From Vibrio tubiashii (GTDB lineage: Bacteria > Pseudomonadota > Gammaproteobacteria > Enterobacterales > Vibrionaceae): a DNA stretch of 64,000 nt. The stretch covers positions 1,178,001-1,242,000 of the forward strand of contig NZ_CP117030.1 in assembly GCF_028551255.1 (NCBI RefSeq). The letters run 5' to 3'. The position numbers and the translations under genes were made by a program. Positions 1 to 9,555 of the stretch are shown here, one piece after another (position 1 is the first letter of the stretch; the number at the start of each line of letters is the position of its first letter). Under the pieces are notes generated by a model that was not told where the DNA came from, did not search any database, and saw nothing but the letters and a program-made list of their open reading frames with translations.

Positions 1-545
1 TCTGGGAGAACGAAATACCCCAAAGTAAAGATGGCGATTAGATAGAACAGTACGAACATAAACACCGCTTCCCAGCCCAAATAGAAAGCTATCCAGCCCC
101 CCATGACTGGCGCGATGATCGGCATAATAGAAGCCGTAATAGAAATATAAGATAACGCTTTAGTTAACTGTGAACCTTCGTAGCTATCTCGCAGCACGCT
201 TCGACCAAGAACCGAAGCACTACCCGCCCCTAAACCTTGCAAAAAGCGACCAATAATCAGCACGGTTAGGTTATCGGTGAAAGTAACGCACATGACAGTG
301 GCAGCTAAATAGATCCCCTGCCCGAGGATAAATACCGGACGGCGACCAATGGCATCAGACAAAGGGCCGTAGAAGAGTTGAGATAGACCAAAAGCGACGA
401 GAAAAACGGTGACTAAAAGTTGTACGTCAGCTTGCCCTACATTCAGACTGTTACTGATCATCGGCAATGAGGGAAGATAGATACTGACACCAACTTGTCC
501 CGTCGCGATGATCATCATTGCTAACAAAATAGGTGTTTTTTTCAT
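1..545 (-). CDS. EmrD/Bcr-like MFS multidrug exporter, N-terminal part
   Basis: Only the first 181 codons lie in the window; the gene runs off the left edge. The ATG is at 545 (minus strand), preceded by a GGAG ribosome binding site. The protein begins MKKTPILLAMMIIATGQVGV and has hydrophobic helices of the 12-helix MFS drug:H+ antiporter family. The segment FGLSQLFYGPLSDAIGRRPV is the MFS loop 2-3 motif, and it closely resembles the equivalent part of E. coli EmrD. It would export toxic compounds across the inner membrane by proton antiport. A LysR gene is transcribed divergently 114 bp away and is its likely regulator. The substrate cannot be read from the sequence. Confidence 0.85.
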   Translation of the reverse strand, partial: MKKTPILLAMMIIATGQVGVSIYLPSLPMISNSLNVGQADVQLLVTVFLVAFGLSQLFYGPLSDAIGRRPVFILGQGIYLAATVMCVTFTDNLTVLIIGRFLQGLGAGSASVLGRSVLRDSYEGSQLTKALSYISITASIMPIIAPVMGGWIAFYLGWEAVFMFVLFYLIAIFTLGYFVLP

Positions 546-607
546 AGTAGCTCCTCATTAAATCCGACAATAAAGCGAGTTTAAATTAGCCACTATTCAA
601 TGATAAT

Positions 608-617
608 ATATCGATAT
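608..617. promoter_or_regulatory. Perfect 10-bp palindrome between exporter and LysR gene
   Basis: ATATCGATAT lies in the shared AT-rich promoter region of the divergent MFS and LysR genes. LysR proteins usually bind an imperfect palindrome between themselves and their target, so this is a plausible operator core. The assignment is inference. Confidence 0.25.
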
Positions 618-659
618 GGAAAGTGATTAATTCCCAAAAAGAAACAATAAGGTGGCATT

Positions 660-1541
660 ATGGATTGGATTCAAAGTGTGCAGAGTTATATTCGTGTCGT
701 TGATGAAGGCAGTTTTAACGGCGCGGCAAGAACGCTCAACACCACCAGCTCAGCGATCAGTAAACGCATCCATTGGCTAGAAGAGCGCATCGGTGTGCAG
801 TTGCTAAAACGCACGACTCGCTCCGTCACGCAAACTGAAGCCGGCGCCTTATTTTATGAACGTGCTAAGGTGCAACTTGATGGTTGGCAATCGATAGTTG
901 ACGAAACACGCTCGGTATCTCAAACGCCTGCCGGATTGCTGAAAATAGGCGCAACTCTGGCCGTGGGCTCAAAATTTCTTGTTCAGTACTTAAACGACTT
1001 TTTGCAGATGTACCCTGACATTCGCATTCAACTGATCACAACTACTCCCGGTCAATTACCAACATTGAGTTTGGATCTGTTTATCAGCCGTGAAATAGAA
1101 CAGCTCAACTCGCTGAGCTTTAAAGCCACTCCCCTTTTTGAACACCGAGCCGGTTTCTATGCGTCACCGAGTTATATTGAGCAATTTGGCGAGCCGCAAA
1201 GCTTTAGAGAGCTTACTCAACACAACATGTTGGTATGGGGAGAAAGAACCCAACGAGAGATTTCTTTGACCAATGGGCATAAGATTTTGCTCAATGGCAA
1301 CTTCGCTACGTCTAACCCTGAAGCGCTTTTTTATGCCGCAAAAAGTGGGATGGGGCTTCTGCTCACCAACGATGTGATGATCAAAGAAGATCTTAAGCTC
1401 GGAGCATTGCAACGCATTCTGCCAGATATAACTGCCGATGAAGCAACGGTTTATGCCTACTACCCAAAACTCGACTATCAGCATACACGTACTAAACTGT
1501 TTTTAGACTATCTTAAAGAGCGCCTTTCTAACCAACAATAA
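660..1541 (+). CDS. LysR-family transcriptional regulator
   Basis: A 293-residue protein of normal LysR length. Residues 1-60 form the winged helix-turn-helix (SFNGAARTLNTTSSAISKRI is the recognition part). Residues about 90-290 form the LysR substrate-binding domain of the CrgA type, in which the regulator lies divergent from its target. AAGGTGG five bases before the ATG fixes the start. The divergent EmrD-like exporter is the obvious target. The inducer is unknown. Confidence 0.9.
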   Translation: MDWIQSVQSYIRVVDEGSFNGAARTLNTTSSAISKRIHWLEERIGVQLLKRTTRSVTQTEAGALFYERAKVQLDGWQSIVDETRSVSQTPAGLLKIGATLAVGSKFLVQYLNDFLQMYPDIRIQLITTTPGQLPTLSLDLFISREIEQLNSLSFKATPLFEHRAGFYASPSYIEQFGEPQSFRELTQHNMLVWGERTQREISLTNGHKILLNGNFATSNPEALFYAAKSGMGLLLTNDVMIKEDLKLGALQRILPDITADEATVYAYYPKLDYQHTRTKLFLDYLKERLSNQQ

Positions 1542-1631
1542 GCTATATTTACCGAACATATATCCTATATTTGGCATTTGCATTAATATGCTACACATAC
1601 CATATTTAATGAGTAACTAGATTGAGAATTA

Positions 1632-1647
1632 AGTGATATAAATCACA
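1632..1647. promoter_or_regulatory. CRP/FNR-type palindrome before the GGDEF-EAL gene
   Basis: AGTGA-TATAAA-TCACA matches nine of the ten conserved bases of the CRP consensus TGTGA-N6-TCACA. The core TGAT-N4-ATCA also fits an FNR site. It ends 19 bases before the start codon, close enough to overlap the promoter or transcript start. Binding is inferred from the match only. Confidence 0.4.
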
Positions 1648-1666
1648 ATAACAGTGAGTTACCAAT

Positions 1667-3520
1667 ATGGTTAGGACAACGTCAGTGAATAACTCGTTAA
1701 GCGTCGAGACGATTAACGATACACTTAGCCTCGATGGGCAAGATCTACTTAATAAAGCTACGTTGGAGCTTCAGCAATACTCGAACTCATTTTGTACATG
1801 TATTATAGAGCTTGATCAGTTCACCAACCGATCAACGCTCCTCGCCTCTTCTAGCGGAGTAAAGCTGCAGCGCGACGATTATCTCGCGCCGCTGACTCAC
1901 AGCACTTGCACCTTTGTGATTAAGTCTAATCAGGACTACATCGTCTGCGATTCGGATGCTAAAACGTTACACCCTAACGAACAATATATTTCTGAACATG
2001 ATATCGAGTCGTATCTGGCAATTCCCCTTAAAACCAGTAATGGTGAGGTTCTAGGAATCTTGCTCTCTGCTTATACTCGCGCTTTAGACCCCAATACCAG
2101 AGAGGAGCTTATATACAACCACAAGCTGTTTGCCAATATTGTCACTCACAACCTTAAGTCGAAATGGCTAACGGCACGTTCGGAGACACTGGTTGATCAA
2201 CTCAGTTATGAAGTATCCCACGACAATCTCACTGGGCTACTTAACAGAAGTTATCTCTCAGATAAGCTTGAGAGACTGAGCCAAACGCAAAACATTCCCT
2301 TTACGCTCGCCTATTTGGACATTGATAACTTCAAATCGATTAATGATTTATATGGTAACTATATTGGCGATCAACTGATAAAGTTTGTTGCCAATACCAT
2401 CAAGGAAGCAATAAAAGACGAGCAATTCGCCTTTCGAATTGCTGGGGATGAGTTTGCCTTTATTACCCAAGCTAGCGATCCTTTTAAAGTTTGCTATACC
2501 ATCATCAAAAGTCTAGAAAAGGGTTACCAAGATCCTTCGCACAAAATTAAGTTCACAGCGAGCATTGGCTTGGCAAAAAACAACAACCAAAGCCTATCCG
2601 CCGACCAAATTATTCTTAATGCCAGTTTAGCTTTGAAGGATTGTAAGCAGTCTCGTCATGTGCACGTGCAATGTTACGATACCCATCTAAGCGCCCAATA
2701 CTATCGCAAAGCCCTAATCATCGATGCACTCAGAACAGAGCTCGCTAAAGAGTCGATTAGTGATAGCGAACTTTATGTTGCGGTGCAGCCGATTGTTGAA
2801 CGTGACAATAATCAATGGGAGTATTTTGAAGTGCTCGCCCGTTGGCAAAGCCATGCTCTTGGGACAATTTCGCCGCTAGAGTTCATTGATGCCGCAGAAC
2901 AATCTGGCCTTATTGTCGAGCTGGGTGAGCACATCGTAGAGTTAGCCTGTAAAGCCAAGTTAGCACTGGAAAAAGGATTGGGGCATGGCGTTCGTCTGAG
3001 CCTCAATTGCTCGGCGCACGAACTGCACAATTCGAGTCGCTACTTACAGCACCTACTCGACACCATAAAGCACTATGGTTTTAAACCCGATGAGTTCACC
3101 ATCGAGCTGACAGAGACGGTGCTGCTATCGCAAACTGAGGAAGTGAAAAAGATACTCAACAAGCTGAGGTTTCTTGGCTTTAAAGTGGCGCTCGATGACT
3201 TTGGTACTGGATATTCAAGTCTGAATTATATCCATAGCTACCCAATCGACTGCATCAAGATAGACGCGACCTTTATTCGCAATATGCATACCAATGAAAC
3301 CGCCGAGCGAGTGGTGTGGCTTATCGTCCAACTTGCCAAGCAATTGAACCTCTCTTTGGTTGCGGAAGGTGTTGAGGATCAAGAAGCACTAGATAAGCTT
3401 TATGATATGGGGTGTAGTCAGATTCAGGGTTACTACTTCTCAAAGCCTGATAAACCGCAAAACATCATCAATCAAAACTTTGAACGCATAGCCCAGCAGC
3501 AGCAAGTGTCTAACGGATAG
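1667..3520 (+). CDS. GAF-GGDEF-EAL cyclic-di-GMP enzyme
   Basis: A 617-residue cytoplasmic protein with no membrane segment. Residues about 20-165 look like a GAF sensor domain, 180-340 a GGDEF domain and 355-605 an EAL domain. The GGDEF signature reads AGDEF, a variant that may be active or degenerate. The EAL domain has EVLARW in place of EALLRW but keeps the metal-binding glutamate, DDFGTGYSS, the lysine of KIDATFI and AEGVED. Phosphodiesterase activity is therefore likely, with the GGDEF half possibly acting as a GTP-sensing module. The start codon follows a weak ribosome binding site and a CRP-like palindrome. It stands alone, convergent with the next gene. Confidence 0.88.
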   Translation: MVRTTSVNNSLSVETINDTLSLDGQDLLNKATLELQQYSNSFCTCIIELDQFTNRSTLLASSSGVKLQRDDYLAPLTHSTCTFVIKSNQDYIVCDSDAKTLHPNEQYISEHDIESYLAIPLKTSNGEVLGILLSAYTRALDPNTREELIYNHKLFANIVTHNLKSKWLTARSETLVDQLSYEVSHDNLTGLLNRSYLSDKLERLSQTQNIPFTLAYLDIDNFKSINDLYGNYIGDQLIKFVANTIKEAIKDEQFAFRIAGDEFAFITQASDPFKVCYTIIKSLEKGYQDPSHKIKFTASIGLAKNNNQSLSADQIILNASLALKDCKQSRHVHVQCYDTHLSAQYYRKALIIDALRTELAKESISDSELYVAVQPIVERDNNQWEYFEVLARWQSHALGTISPLEFIDAAEQSGLIVELGEHIVELACKAKLALEKGLGHGVRLSLNCSAHELHNSSRYLQHLLDTIKHYGFKPDEFTIELTETVLLSQTEEVKKILNKLRFLGFKVALDDFGTGYSSLNYIHSYPIDCIKIDATFIRNMHTNETAERVVWLIVQLAKQLNLSLVAEGVEDQEALDKLYDMGCSQIQGYYFSKPDKPQNIINQNFERIAQQQQVSNG

Positions 3521-3552
3521 GTTCTAGATAGGACAGGTAAGCTGATGCTTAG

Positions 3553-4038
3553 TTAGAAAGGTACTTCGACCTGCATCATGAAGTCGCCGTCATACTGTTC
3601 GTGCCAACGGTAGTCGAGCCGCATGCGTGGTGTACCTGCATCCATATCGCCAAAACCAAGACTCAGCTGCACACCATGGCTCCTGATCCAGTTTTCGGTG
3701 TTCATTTCTTTGAGTTTATCTTCCAACTCATTGGGTACCCAAACTCCAACCCCAAAGTAGTTAGACGAAGCATTGTTTGAAATCAGTGGATTGGTCTCGT
3801 TACCCAGTAGCCAATCTGACCAATAGGAAGAGTGATCGGTTTTCTCTGCGAGAGTTAGATCCATAAAAGCTTGATGGGATACAGTGTCGTCAATCTCCAA
3901 ATCGAAGATTGTTGTACACGACGGACTTACGCCTTCAAGCATTAACGAATGCGCAGACACATCCTCTTGGTACAGCTCGCAAGCCGCAGCAAGTGGCGAG
4001 AACGATAACATCACACATATCATTCCACATCTAAACAT
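3553..4038 (-). CDS. Secreted protein of unknown function
   Basis: 161 residues. The N-terminus (MICVMLSFSPLAAACELY) looks like a signal peptide cleaved after an Ala-rich stretch, so the protein is probably periplasmic or outer-membrane associated. A second ATG at codon 7 would give a more typical signal peptide. Two more cysteines follow in the mature part. The C-terminus has alternating polar and hydrophobic residues and ends in phenylalanine, as in small beta-rich or outer membrane proteins. I do not recognise the family. It lies next to the nadD-like gene in the same direction, 32 bp away, and may be co-transcribed. Confidence 0.6.
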   Translation of the reverse strand: MFRCGMICVMLSFSPLAAACELYQEDVSAHSLMLEGVSPSCTTIFDLEIDDTVSHQAFMDLTLAEKTDHSSYWSDWLLGNETNPLISNNASSNYFGVGVWVPNELEDKLKEMNTENWIRSHGVQLSLGFGDMDAGTPRMRLDYRWHEQYDGDFMMQVEVPF

Positions 4039-4070
4039 TCACACCTCAAATATATAGAACGAAGTCCTAT

Positions 4071-4592
4071 TTAATAATACTCCTTTTCGCGCAATTTGCG
4101 TAATACTTTTGGTGTAACCAACGTTGAGACATCACTGCCTTGTTTAAGTCCGTTGCGAATATCCGTACTTCTCACTTGTACTTTCTCAGGGCAGCATAAT
4201 AGAGACCAACGATTGACGATCTCTTCCGCTTTATAAAATTTAGCAAAGCTAAGCAGGTTATCTGGCCCCATAACAAAGGTGAGTTCGCTGTCTGGGTACT
4301 TAGCCTCTAATGCTTCAAGTACGGCATAAGTCGTTACACTGCTTTTCGGTGAATAGAGAGACTCTTCAATCGTAGATCGCTCTACGTTCTTCACTTGTAA
4401 GTCTTCAATAAAAGCGTCAACCAGCTCGCATCGTGCATTGTAGTCCAACATCTGTTTACCCCATGCGTGAGCAATGCTTGGCAGCAAAAGAACTCGATCA
4501 AAATGGGTTAAAGACTCAATCACGCTTTTATGGCCCAGGCTTGGTGGGTTAAAAGCGCTTCCAAATACAGCAATTTTGCTCATTTTATTCAT
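4071..4592 (-). CDS. NadD-like nicotinate-nucleotide adenylyltransferase
   Basis: 173 residues of the nucleotidyltransferase fold. The N-terminal motif reads GSAFNPPSLGH, the (H/T)xGH nucleotide-binding loop with serine at the first position. RSTDIRNGL near residue 145 is the ISSTxIR motif. Such enzymes transfer AMP from ATP to nicotinate (or nicotinamide) mononucleotide. It is divergent from nadE, which performs the next step, so the pair would complete NAD synthesis. It is shorter than the roughly 210 residues of housekeeping NadD and probably a paralogue, so I give no symbol. A downstream ATG at 4583 is an alternative start. Confidence 0.75.
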   Translation of the reverse strand: MNKMSKIAVFGSAFNPPSLGHKSVIESLTHFDRVLLLPSIAHAWGKQMLDYNARCELVDAFIEDLQVKNVERSTIEESLYSPKSSVTTYAVLEALEAKYPDSELTFVMGPDNLLSFAKFYKAEEIVNRWSLLCCPEKVQVRSTDIRNGLKQGSDVSTLVTPKVLRKLREKEYY

Positions 4593-4677
4593 TTACTCTT
4601 TGTTGAAAACCGTGATCACAGTTTTCTAATTCCTTGATTGCGGTATGATATAGGCACGTGACTTTAACACGTTCACT

Positions 4678-4700
4678 TCAGCATAAATATGCCTTGCTGA
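4678..4700. promoter_or_regulatory. Inverted repeat in the nadD-like/nadE intergenic region
   Basis: TCAGCA and TGCTGA form a perfect 6-bp inverted repeat with an 11-bp spacer, 70 bp upstream of the nadE start. It could be an operator or a leader hairpin. No known NAD-regulator consensus is claimed. Confidence 0.25.
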
Positions 4701-4770
4701 GGTAGACCTGTTAAGGCTACCAACTTTATTGCCCAATTTTAAACTACATTGCTTGCAGGAAGGAAACATA

Positions 4771-5598
4771 ATGGAACAGTTGATTCGCGATGAAATGCGC
4801 GTTCTGCCGTCGATCGATCCTCATTTTGAGATAACACGTCGTGTCGACTTTATTAAGCGAAAACTTCAAGAATCAGGATGCAAATCTCTGGTTCTCGGTA
4901 TCAGTGGTGGTGTTGACTCAACAACGTGTGGTCGATTAGCGCAGCTAGCTGTTGACCAATTAAATGAAGAGTCTAAAGGTGGCTACCAATTTATCGCAGT
5001 TCGACTGCCTTATGGCGAACAGAAAGACGAAGATGAAGCACAGCTTGCTCTTCAGTTTATTCAGCCGTCTCATTCGGTTTCCGTTAATATTAAAGCAGGT
5101 GTCGATGGCCTTCACGCGGCAAGCCACACAGCGCTAGAAGGGACTGGGCTACTTCCTGAAGATAAAGCCAAAGTCGATTTTGTAAAAGGGAATGTTAAAG
5201 CCCGTGCGCGAATGGTCGCTCAATACGAAATCGCGGGTTATGTCGGTGGTTTAGTGATTGGTACTGACCATTCTGCCGAAAACATTACTGGCTTCTACAC
5301 CAAATTTGGCGACGGTGCCTGTGACCTTGCTCCTCTGTTTGGTCTAAGCAAACGCCAAGTGCGTGAAGTCGCTGCGACTCTAGGTGCGCCAGAGTTGTTG
5401 GTCAAGAAGGTGCCTACCGCGGATTTAGAAGAGCTAGACCCACAAAAAGCGGACGAAGATGCGCTTAACCTTACCTATGAACAGATTGATGATTTCTTAG
5501 AGGGTAAACCCGTATCTGCTGAAGTGACCGAACGCTTAGTTCACATCTACAAAGTGACTCAGCATAAGCGTCAACCAATACCAACCATTTACGATTAA
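4771..5598 (+). CDS. nadE: NH3-dependent NAD+ synthetase
   Basis: The open frame begins at 4729, but the ATG at 4771 follows AGGAAAC and gives 275 residues, the same length as E. coli NadE. The PP-loop [12 protein letters not shown] near residue 46 binds [33 protein letters not shown] and KVPTADLEE are strongly conserved NadE blocks. The enzyme amidates deamido-NAD with ammonia, the last step of NAD synthesis, in the cytoplasm. There is no glutaminase domain, so it is the short ammonia-using form. It is divergent from the nadD-like gene and ends at a strong terminator. Confidence 0.97.
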   Translation: MEQLIRDEMRVLPSIDPHFEITRRVDFIKRKLQESGCKSLVLGISGGVDSTTCGRLAQLAVDQLNEESKGGYQFIAVRLPYGEQKDEDEAQLALQFIQPSHSVSVNIKAGVDGLHAASHTALEGTGLLPEDKAKVDFVKGNVKARARMVAQYEIAGYVGGLVIGTDHSAENITGFYTKFGDGACDLAPLFGLSKRQVREVAATLGAPELLVKKVPTADLEELDPQKADEDALNLTYEQIDDFLEGKPVSAEVTERLVHIYKVTQHKRQPIPTIYD

Positions 5599-5601
5599 CG
5601 T

Positions 5602-5640
5602 AAAAACAAAATAGCCTCTCGATTGAGAGGCTATTTTCTA
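5602..5640. terminator. Bidirectional Rho-independent terminator after nadE
   Basis: AAAATAGCCTCTC (5608-5620) pairs perfectly with GAGAGGCTATTTT (5625-5637) around a GATT loop. T-rich sequence follows on the plus strand and A-rich sequence precedes it, so it can serve both nadE and the convergent acyltransferase. Confidence 0.9.
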
Positions 5641-5649
5641 TTCTTTTGT

Positions 5650-6762
5650 CTAAGGGCGATTCTTGACCGGATTCGCGTAACTGGCCACTAAAAATGGCTG
5701 CGCGTCTTGCGGTAATAAATTGAGTTTGTCAGCCAATGTCGCTTTCACATCTTCACCGACATCTTCGTTACCTGCTGCAAGCTGATTAATTGGGAACAAC
5801 TTGTAGTTTGCATGTACTTGACGATCAATCTCTTCGGCTAATGCTTCTGGCGTTTCGAAGTCTTGGTCAATCACATCACCAAACGCGACATGCACATGAC
5901 CTTTTTCACCCACGATGCCTTGGATAATACTTTCGATATCTTCGAACTCGCCTTTCTCGTAGCTTCCTACCGAATCTTTAGCGTGCAGTTCAATCGCTTT
6001 GGCAATATCACAAGGGTCATTCTCATAAGAGATGGCAACTGGCACAATTTTCAAAGATTTAATGTACTCAGGGAATGAAAGCTTTTGTTTGCGCCCTTCC
6101 ACATGAAACATTTTTAGGATCGCCGGATCAGTAAAGTCGTTGCCATCTTTCGCGCGACCTTCTTTTTGTGCAATCCAAATTGAATGGCCAGTTTCTAGCG
6201 AATGCTTGATGTAGCCAGACAGCGTTCCTAATGCCTTCATCATTTCACGCGGGCCTTTTGCCGAGCGCTTAACAATAAAGCTTTTGTTGAGCTTCATTAG
6301 CTCTGTCGCGCAAGGCTTTTTCAGTAGGTTATCACCAATCGCAATGCGCACGGTTTTATGACCGCTTTGGAACAGACCATAGTTAACAAGTGCCGGATCC
6401 ATCGCGATATCACGGTGATTAGAAACAAAAAGATACGCTTGCTCAGGATCTAGATTTTCTAGCCCGCTGTAAGTGACACCTTTAGTCGTGGTTTTAAGCG
6501 TTTGATCAAGATACTTCTTTACTTCTAATTGAATCGTCTCAACTGAGTTCAGTTTTGACCATTTCATCTTAAGGTAGATCTTAACCATTGGAGACATTAA
6601 GGTCTTAAACCAACCTGCATGGTTAGAAAAGCGGTGCTGTAAAATCGCACTGATGAATTCTTCATCGTTAACTAAGCGGTCAATTGCCGCCGGAATTTCG
6701 TCATCGTTGTAAGGACGAATTTCAATAAATGGGTCTGTGTTTGTCGTCATTATTTTATACAT
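5650..6762 (-). CDS. PlsC-type glycerophospholipid acyltransferase family protein
   Basis: 370 residues. The acyltransferase catalytic block is SNHRDIAMDPALV near residue 115. The spacing between H and the last D is five residues, a variant of the usual HX4D, or the catalytic Asp may be the one directly after HR. IAQKEGRAKDGNDF near 205 is the substrate-binding EGxR motif. The protein has no clear membrane span. It probably acylates a glycerolipid at the membrane face, but the substrate is unknown. The start may be the ATG at 6750 (MTTNTDPF). It is convergent with nadE and shares its terminator. Confidence 0.8.
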   Translation of the reverse strand: MYKIMTTNTDPFIEIRPYNDDEIPAAIDRLVNDEEFISAILQHRFSNHAGWFKTLMSPMVKIYLKMKWSKLNSVETIQLEVKKYLDQTLKTTTKGVTYSGLENLDPEQAYLFVSNHRDIAMDPALVNYGLFQSGHKTVRIAIGDNLLKKPCATELMKLNKSFIVKRSAKGPREMMKALGTLSGYIKHSLETGHSIWIAQKEGRAKDGNDFTDPAILKMFHVEGRKQKLSFPEYIKSLKIVPVAISYENDPCDIAKAIELHAKDSVGSYEKGEFEDIESIIQGIVGEKGHVHVAFGDVIDQDFETPEALAEEIDRQVHANYKLFPINQLAAGNEDVGEDVKATLADKLNLLPQDAQPFLVASYANPVKNRP

Positions 6763-6938
6763 TAGGTAAAAAGCGGGACTATTCTACGCATAGAAACCGT
6801 TCTTGGCAGCTATAGTTCTCTCAGATTCGCTAAGGTCAGACCAGACTAATTATTCGAATTTGCGCTATAACTTGCACAAAGTTGGCTTTTTTTCCAAGAA
6901 ACGTTAATCTTAGCGCCCCGAAATTAGAGATTGCCCCC

Positions 6939-7550
6939 ATGCACCACGCTATATCTTTTCATTCAGAACTCAATGAATTTCTTATATGTACACCGCGTAA
7001 GAAGTCGTTAAAGCATCAACTTATCAGCGTTAAGCAAGGCTTGGTGTTAGTCAAACTTGGAAAATTGGAATATGCCGTGGAAGCAGGTCAGTCGTTCTGG
7101 CTACCGTTTGACACACTTACCTCGCTCACTTACACGCCCAATACCATCGTTAATTCTGTCAGTGTTTCTTCTCGCGTTGTAGCCGCATTTCCTAAACAGG
7201 GTGGTTATATCCAAGCAGGGGAGCTCCTGTCAGCGCTGTTGAACCGTCTAGAAAGTCTCAATGGCTACTACGAGCGTCAAATAGACCTGCTTAAAGTCGT
7301 ACAAAGCGAACTCACGACGCTAAAGCCTGAGCTAAAAGAGACTCGATACACAAAGCAGATTAATCAGTGGCAAGCCGATAAAGAGTCCTCGCTTTCCAAT
7401 GAACTCAAGTTAGTACTGCGAGTCCGAGAAGCCAACAAGCAGATGCAATCCGGTAAGAAACGCCCGATGGTTGTTGAATCTTTGTTTGATGGCAATGATG
7501 CTTTACTGGCAAGTCTTGAACAAACAATCCTAGGTCGTGAAATAACATAA
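6939..7550 (+). CDS. AraC-type cupin domain protein without HTH
   Basis: The stop-free frame begins at a TTG (6882), but the ATG at 6939, preceded by AGAGA, gives a 203-residue protein that matches the start of the conserved fold. Residues about 10-95 resemble the AraC N-terminal cupin (KQGLVLVKLGKLEYAVEAGQ, SFWLPFDTL). The second half is helical and charged, with no recognisable AraC DNA-binding helices. It may be a ligand-sensing partner or a regulator that has lost its DNA-binding domain. It precedes a chemoreceptor by 85 bp; no functional link is evident. Confidence 0.65.
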   Translation: MHHAISFHSELNEFLICTPRKKSLKHQLISVKQGLVLVKLGKLEYAVEAGQSFWLPFDTLTSLTYTPNTIVNSVSVSSRVVAAFPKQGGYIQAGELLSALLNRLESLNGYYERQIDLLKVVQSELTTLKPELKETRYTKQINQWQADKESSLSNELKLVLRVREANKQMQSGKKRPMVVESLFDGNDALLASLEQTILGREIT

Positions 7551-7635
7551 AAGTTCTAGAATTTACTGGCTGAATGCCCATTTCATAACTATAAATCTAT
7601 AAGTAACTGCTTTATTTATAGAAGAGGATTGTGAA

Positions 7636-9504
7636 ATGAAATTCAGCCATAAGATTGTGGCCGCTTCGTCTGTCTTGCTTTTAGCGACTGTCACCCTTCT
7701 AACCTTGCAACAATATCACACCGTTAAAAACGAAATTAAGACGCAAGTAACCTCAAGCGTTACGGAAATCGTAGACGGCGTTCGAAACACTACCGCCGCA
7801 GAAATCAATGGACGTAAAGCCATCGCTGAGTACGCCACCAGCATGCTCGAAGTTGACCTATCTCCTGACGCTGTCACTTCTGTCATTACCCGCCCTATCG
7901 TTAAAGACACCTTTTTATTGGCAGGCCTTGGCTTTGAGAGTGATGGTTCAAATATAAACAATGATCCTTCTTGGAATCCCGGACCTACTTGGGACCCAAG
8001 GGTAAGACCTTGGTACATTGACGCTAAAAACTCAGGAAAGCTCGTTATTACCGCCCCTTACGCCGACTCAGCCACAGGTGAAATATTGGTTTCAATTGCC
8101 ACTCCAGTCCGAGAGAACGGCCAGTTTATAGGTGCGATATTTTATGACGTGAGTCTTGCAGCACTGGCTGAAGTCGTGAACAAAGTGCAACTGTTCAACG
8201 CAGGCTATGTGTTTATTGTCGCCGGTGATGGTACCACCATTGCCCATCCAACCACTGAGTTGAACGGTAAACCTATGTCAGACTTCTTGGGCAATGCACC
8301 CATCCAAGATGATCCACAACAAGCTATGATTGACGGCAAAGCCTACACACTCGACTTTTCTAAAGTGCCAGGTGAAGACTGGTACATTGGTGTGGTACTA
8401 GACGAAGAAGTGGCGTATCAATCATTAGCCGATCTTCGCAATAGCTCAATTATCTACACCATTATCGCCTTAGTGATTAGTATTGTGATTCTACTTATTC
8501 TGATTAAGACCTTGATGCGCCCACTAGATACTTTAGGTGATGCCATTCAGGATGTCGCGACAGGTCAAGGTGATTTAACCAAACGACTCGATACCAACAC
8601 CGATCAAGAATTCTCGACTCTGGCTTCAGGGTTTAATGAGTTCACAGGAACCTTACAGCAACTGATCACGCAATCGAAAGCGATTGGGGAAGAGATATTA
8701 CGTGGATCAGAAATGACCTCTATGGGGCTGCAAGAGTCCGCTTCCGCAATGCAAGACCAATTGCACGAATTAGAGCAGCTCGCTACCGCCATGCATGAAA
8801 TGGCTACCACCTCTGGGGATGTCGCCAATAATGCTCAAGGTGCCGCTGCAGCCGCTCGTGAAGCCGATGAAGCTACTAGCACAGGTACAGCGGTTGTCAG
8901 TGAAACCACTCACGCGATCGACAACTTATCACAAAAAATCGACGAAGCCGTTGAAGAGGTGAAAGTCTTAGAATCCGCGACTGATAATATTGAAACCATC
9001 TTGAAGGTGATTAACGACATCGCCGATCAAACCAACCTACTCGCCCTTAACGCTGCTATTGAGGCAGCGCGTGCAGGTGAATCTGGTCGAGGGTTCGCAG
9101 TGGTTGCGGATGAGGTTCGAACCTTGGCACAACGTACTCAGGAGTCTACCACCGAGATTCGTAATATGATTGAACAGCTTCAAGCGGGTGCAAGCTCTGT
9201 TTCAAATGCGATGAACATGAGTAAGAGCACCGCCACCAGTGCCGTTGAGCGAGCTCAAGAGGCCAATGTCGCTCTGGAGCGCATCCGTGATGCGATTCAG
9301 CAGATCAGCGATATGAATATCCAAATCGCTTCTGCGGCAGAGGAACAAAGCTTGGTTGCTGAGGAAATTAATGGTAACACTGTGAAGATCAAAGATCTTT
9401 CAACTCAAGTCGCCGATGCCGCTGAGAATGCCAACATTGCTATGCAAGCACAAACAGAAAACATTCGAGAGCAGGACTCTATCTTGAATAAATTTACCGT
9501 TTAG
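7636..9504 (+). CDS. Methyl-accepting chemotaxis protein with dCache sensor
   Basis: 622 residues. A membrane helix at 7-25 is followed by a periplasmic double Cache domain (about 35-270), a second helix (about 275-297), HAMP (about 300-350) and the cytoplasmic signalling coil. The hairpin tip [20 protein letters not shown] is diagnostic. The distal Cache pocket has RPWYIDA, then APYAD and FYDVS, resembling the amino-acid-binding dCache pattern (R-x-W-Y ... Y ... D). An amino-acid attractant is therefore a reasonable guess. GAGGA before the ATG supports the start. Single gene with its own terminator. Confidence 0.95.
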   Translation: MKFSHKIVAASSVLLLATVTLLTLQQYHTVKNEIKTQVTSSVTEIVDGVRNTTAAEINGRKAIAEYATSMLEVDLSPDAVTSVITRPIVKDTFLLAGLGFESDGSNINNDPSWNPGPTWDPRVRPWYIDAKNSGKLVITAPYADSATGEILVSIATPVRENGQFIGAIFYDVSLAALAEVVNKVQLFNAGYVFIVAGDGTTIAHPTTELNGKPMSDFLGNAPIQDDPQQAMIDGKAYTLDFSKVPGEDWYIGVVLDEEVAYQSLADLRNSSIIYTIIALVISIVILLILIKTLMRPLDTLGDAIQDVATGQGDLTKRLDTNTDQEFSTLASGFNEFTGTLQQLITQSKAIGEEILRGSEMTSMGLQESASAMQDQLHELEQLATAMHEMATTSGDVANNAQGAAAAAREADEATSTGTAVVSETTHAIDNLSQKIDEAVEEVKVLESATDNIETILKVINDIADQTNLLALNAAIEAARAGESGRGFAVVADEVRTLAQRTQESTTEIRNMIEQLQAGASSVSNAMNMSKSTATSAVERAQEANVALERIRDAIQQISDMNIQIASAAEEQSLVAEEINGNTVKIKDLSTQVADAAENANIAMQAQTENIREQDSILNKFTV

Positions 9505-9519
9505 AACAACGTTAGAATC

Positions 9520-9553
9520 AAGAGGCGCACTCGATTTAAGTGCGCCTCTTTTG
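9520..9553 (+). terminator. Rho-independent terminator after chemoreceptor gene
   Basis: AAGAGGCGCACT pairs with AGTGCGCCTCTT around a short loop, followed by TTTGCTTT. It lies between convergent genes and may also serve the amylase gene on the other strand. Confidence 0.85.
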
Positions 9554-9555
9554 CT

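Noticed and set aside
1164..1484. Antisense frame inside the LysR gene and similar antisense frames elsewhere
   Set aside because: They shadow real genes, lack ribosome binding sites and have no recognisable protein features.
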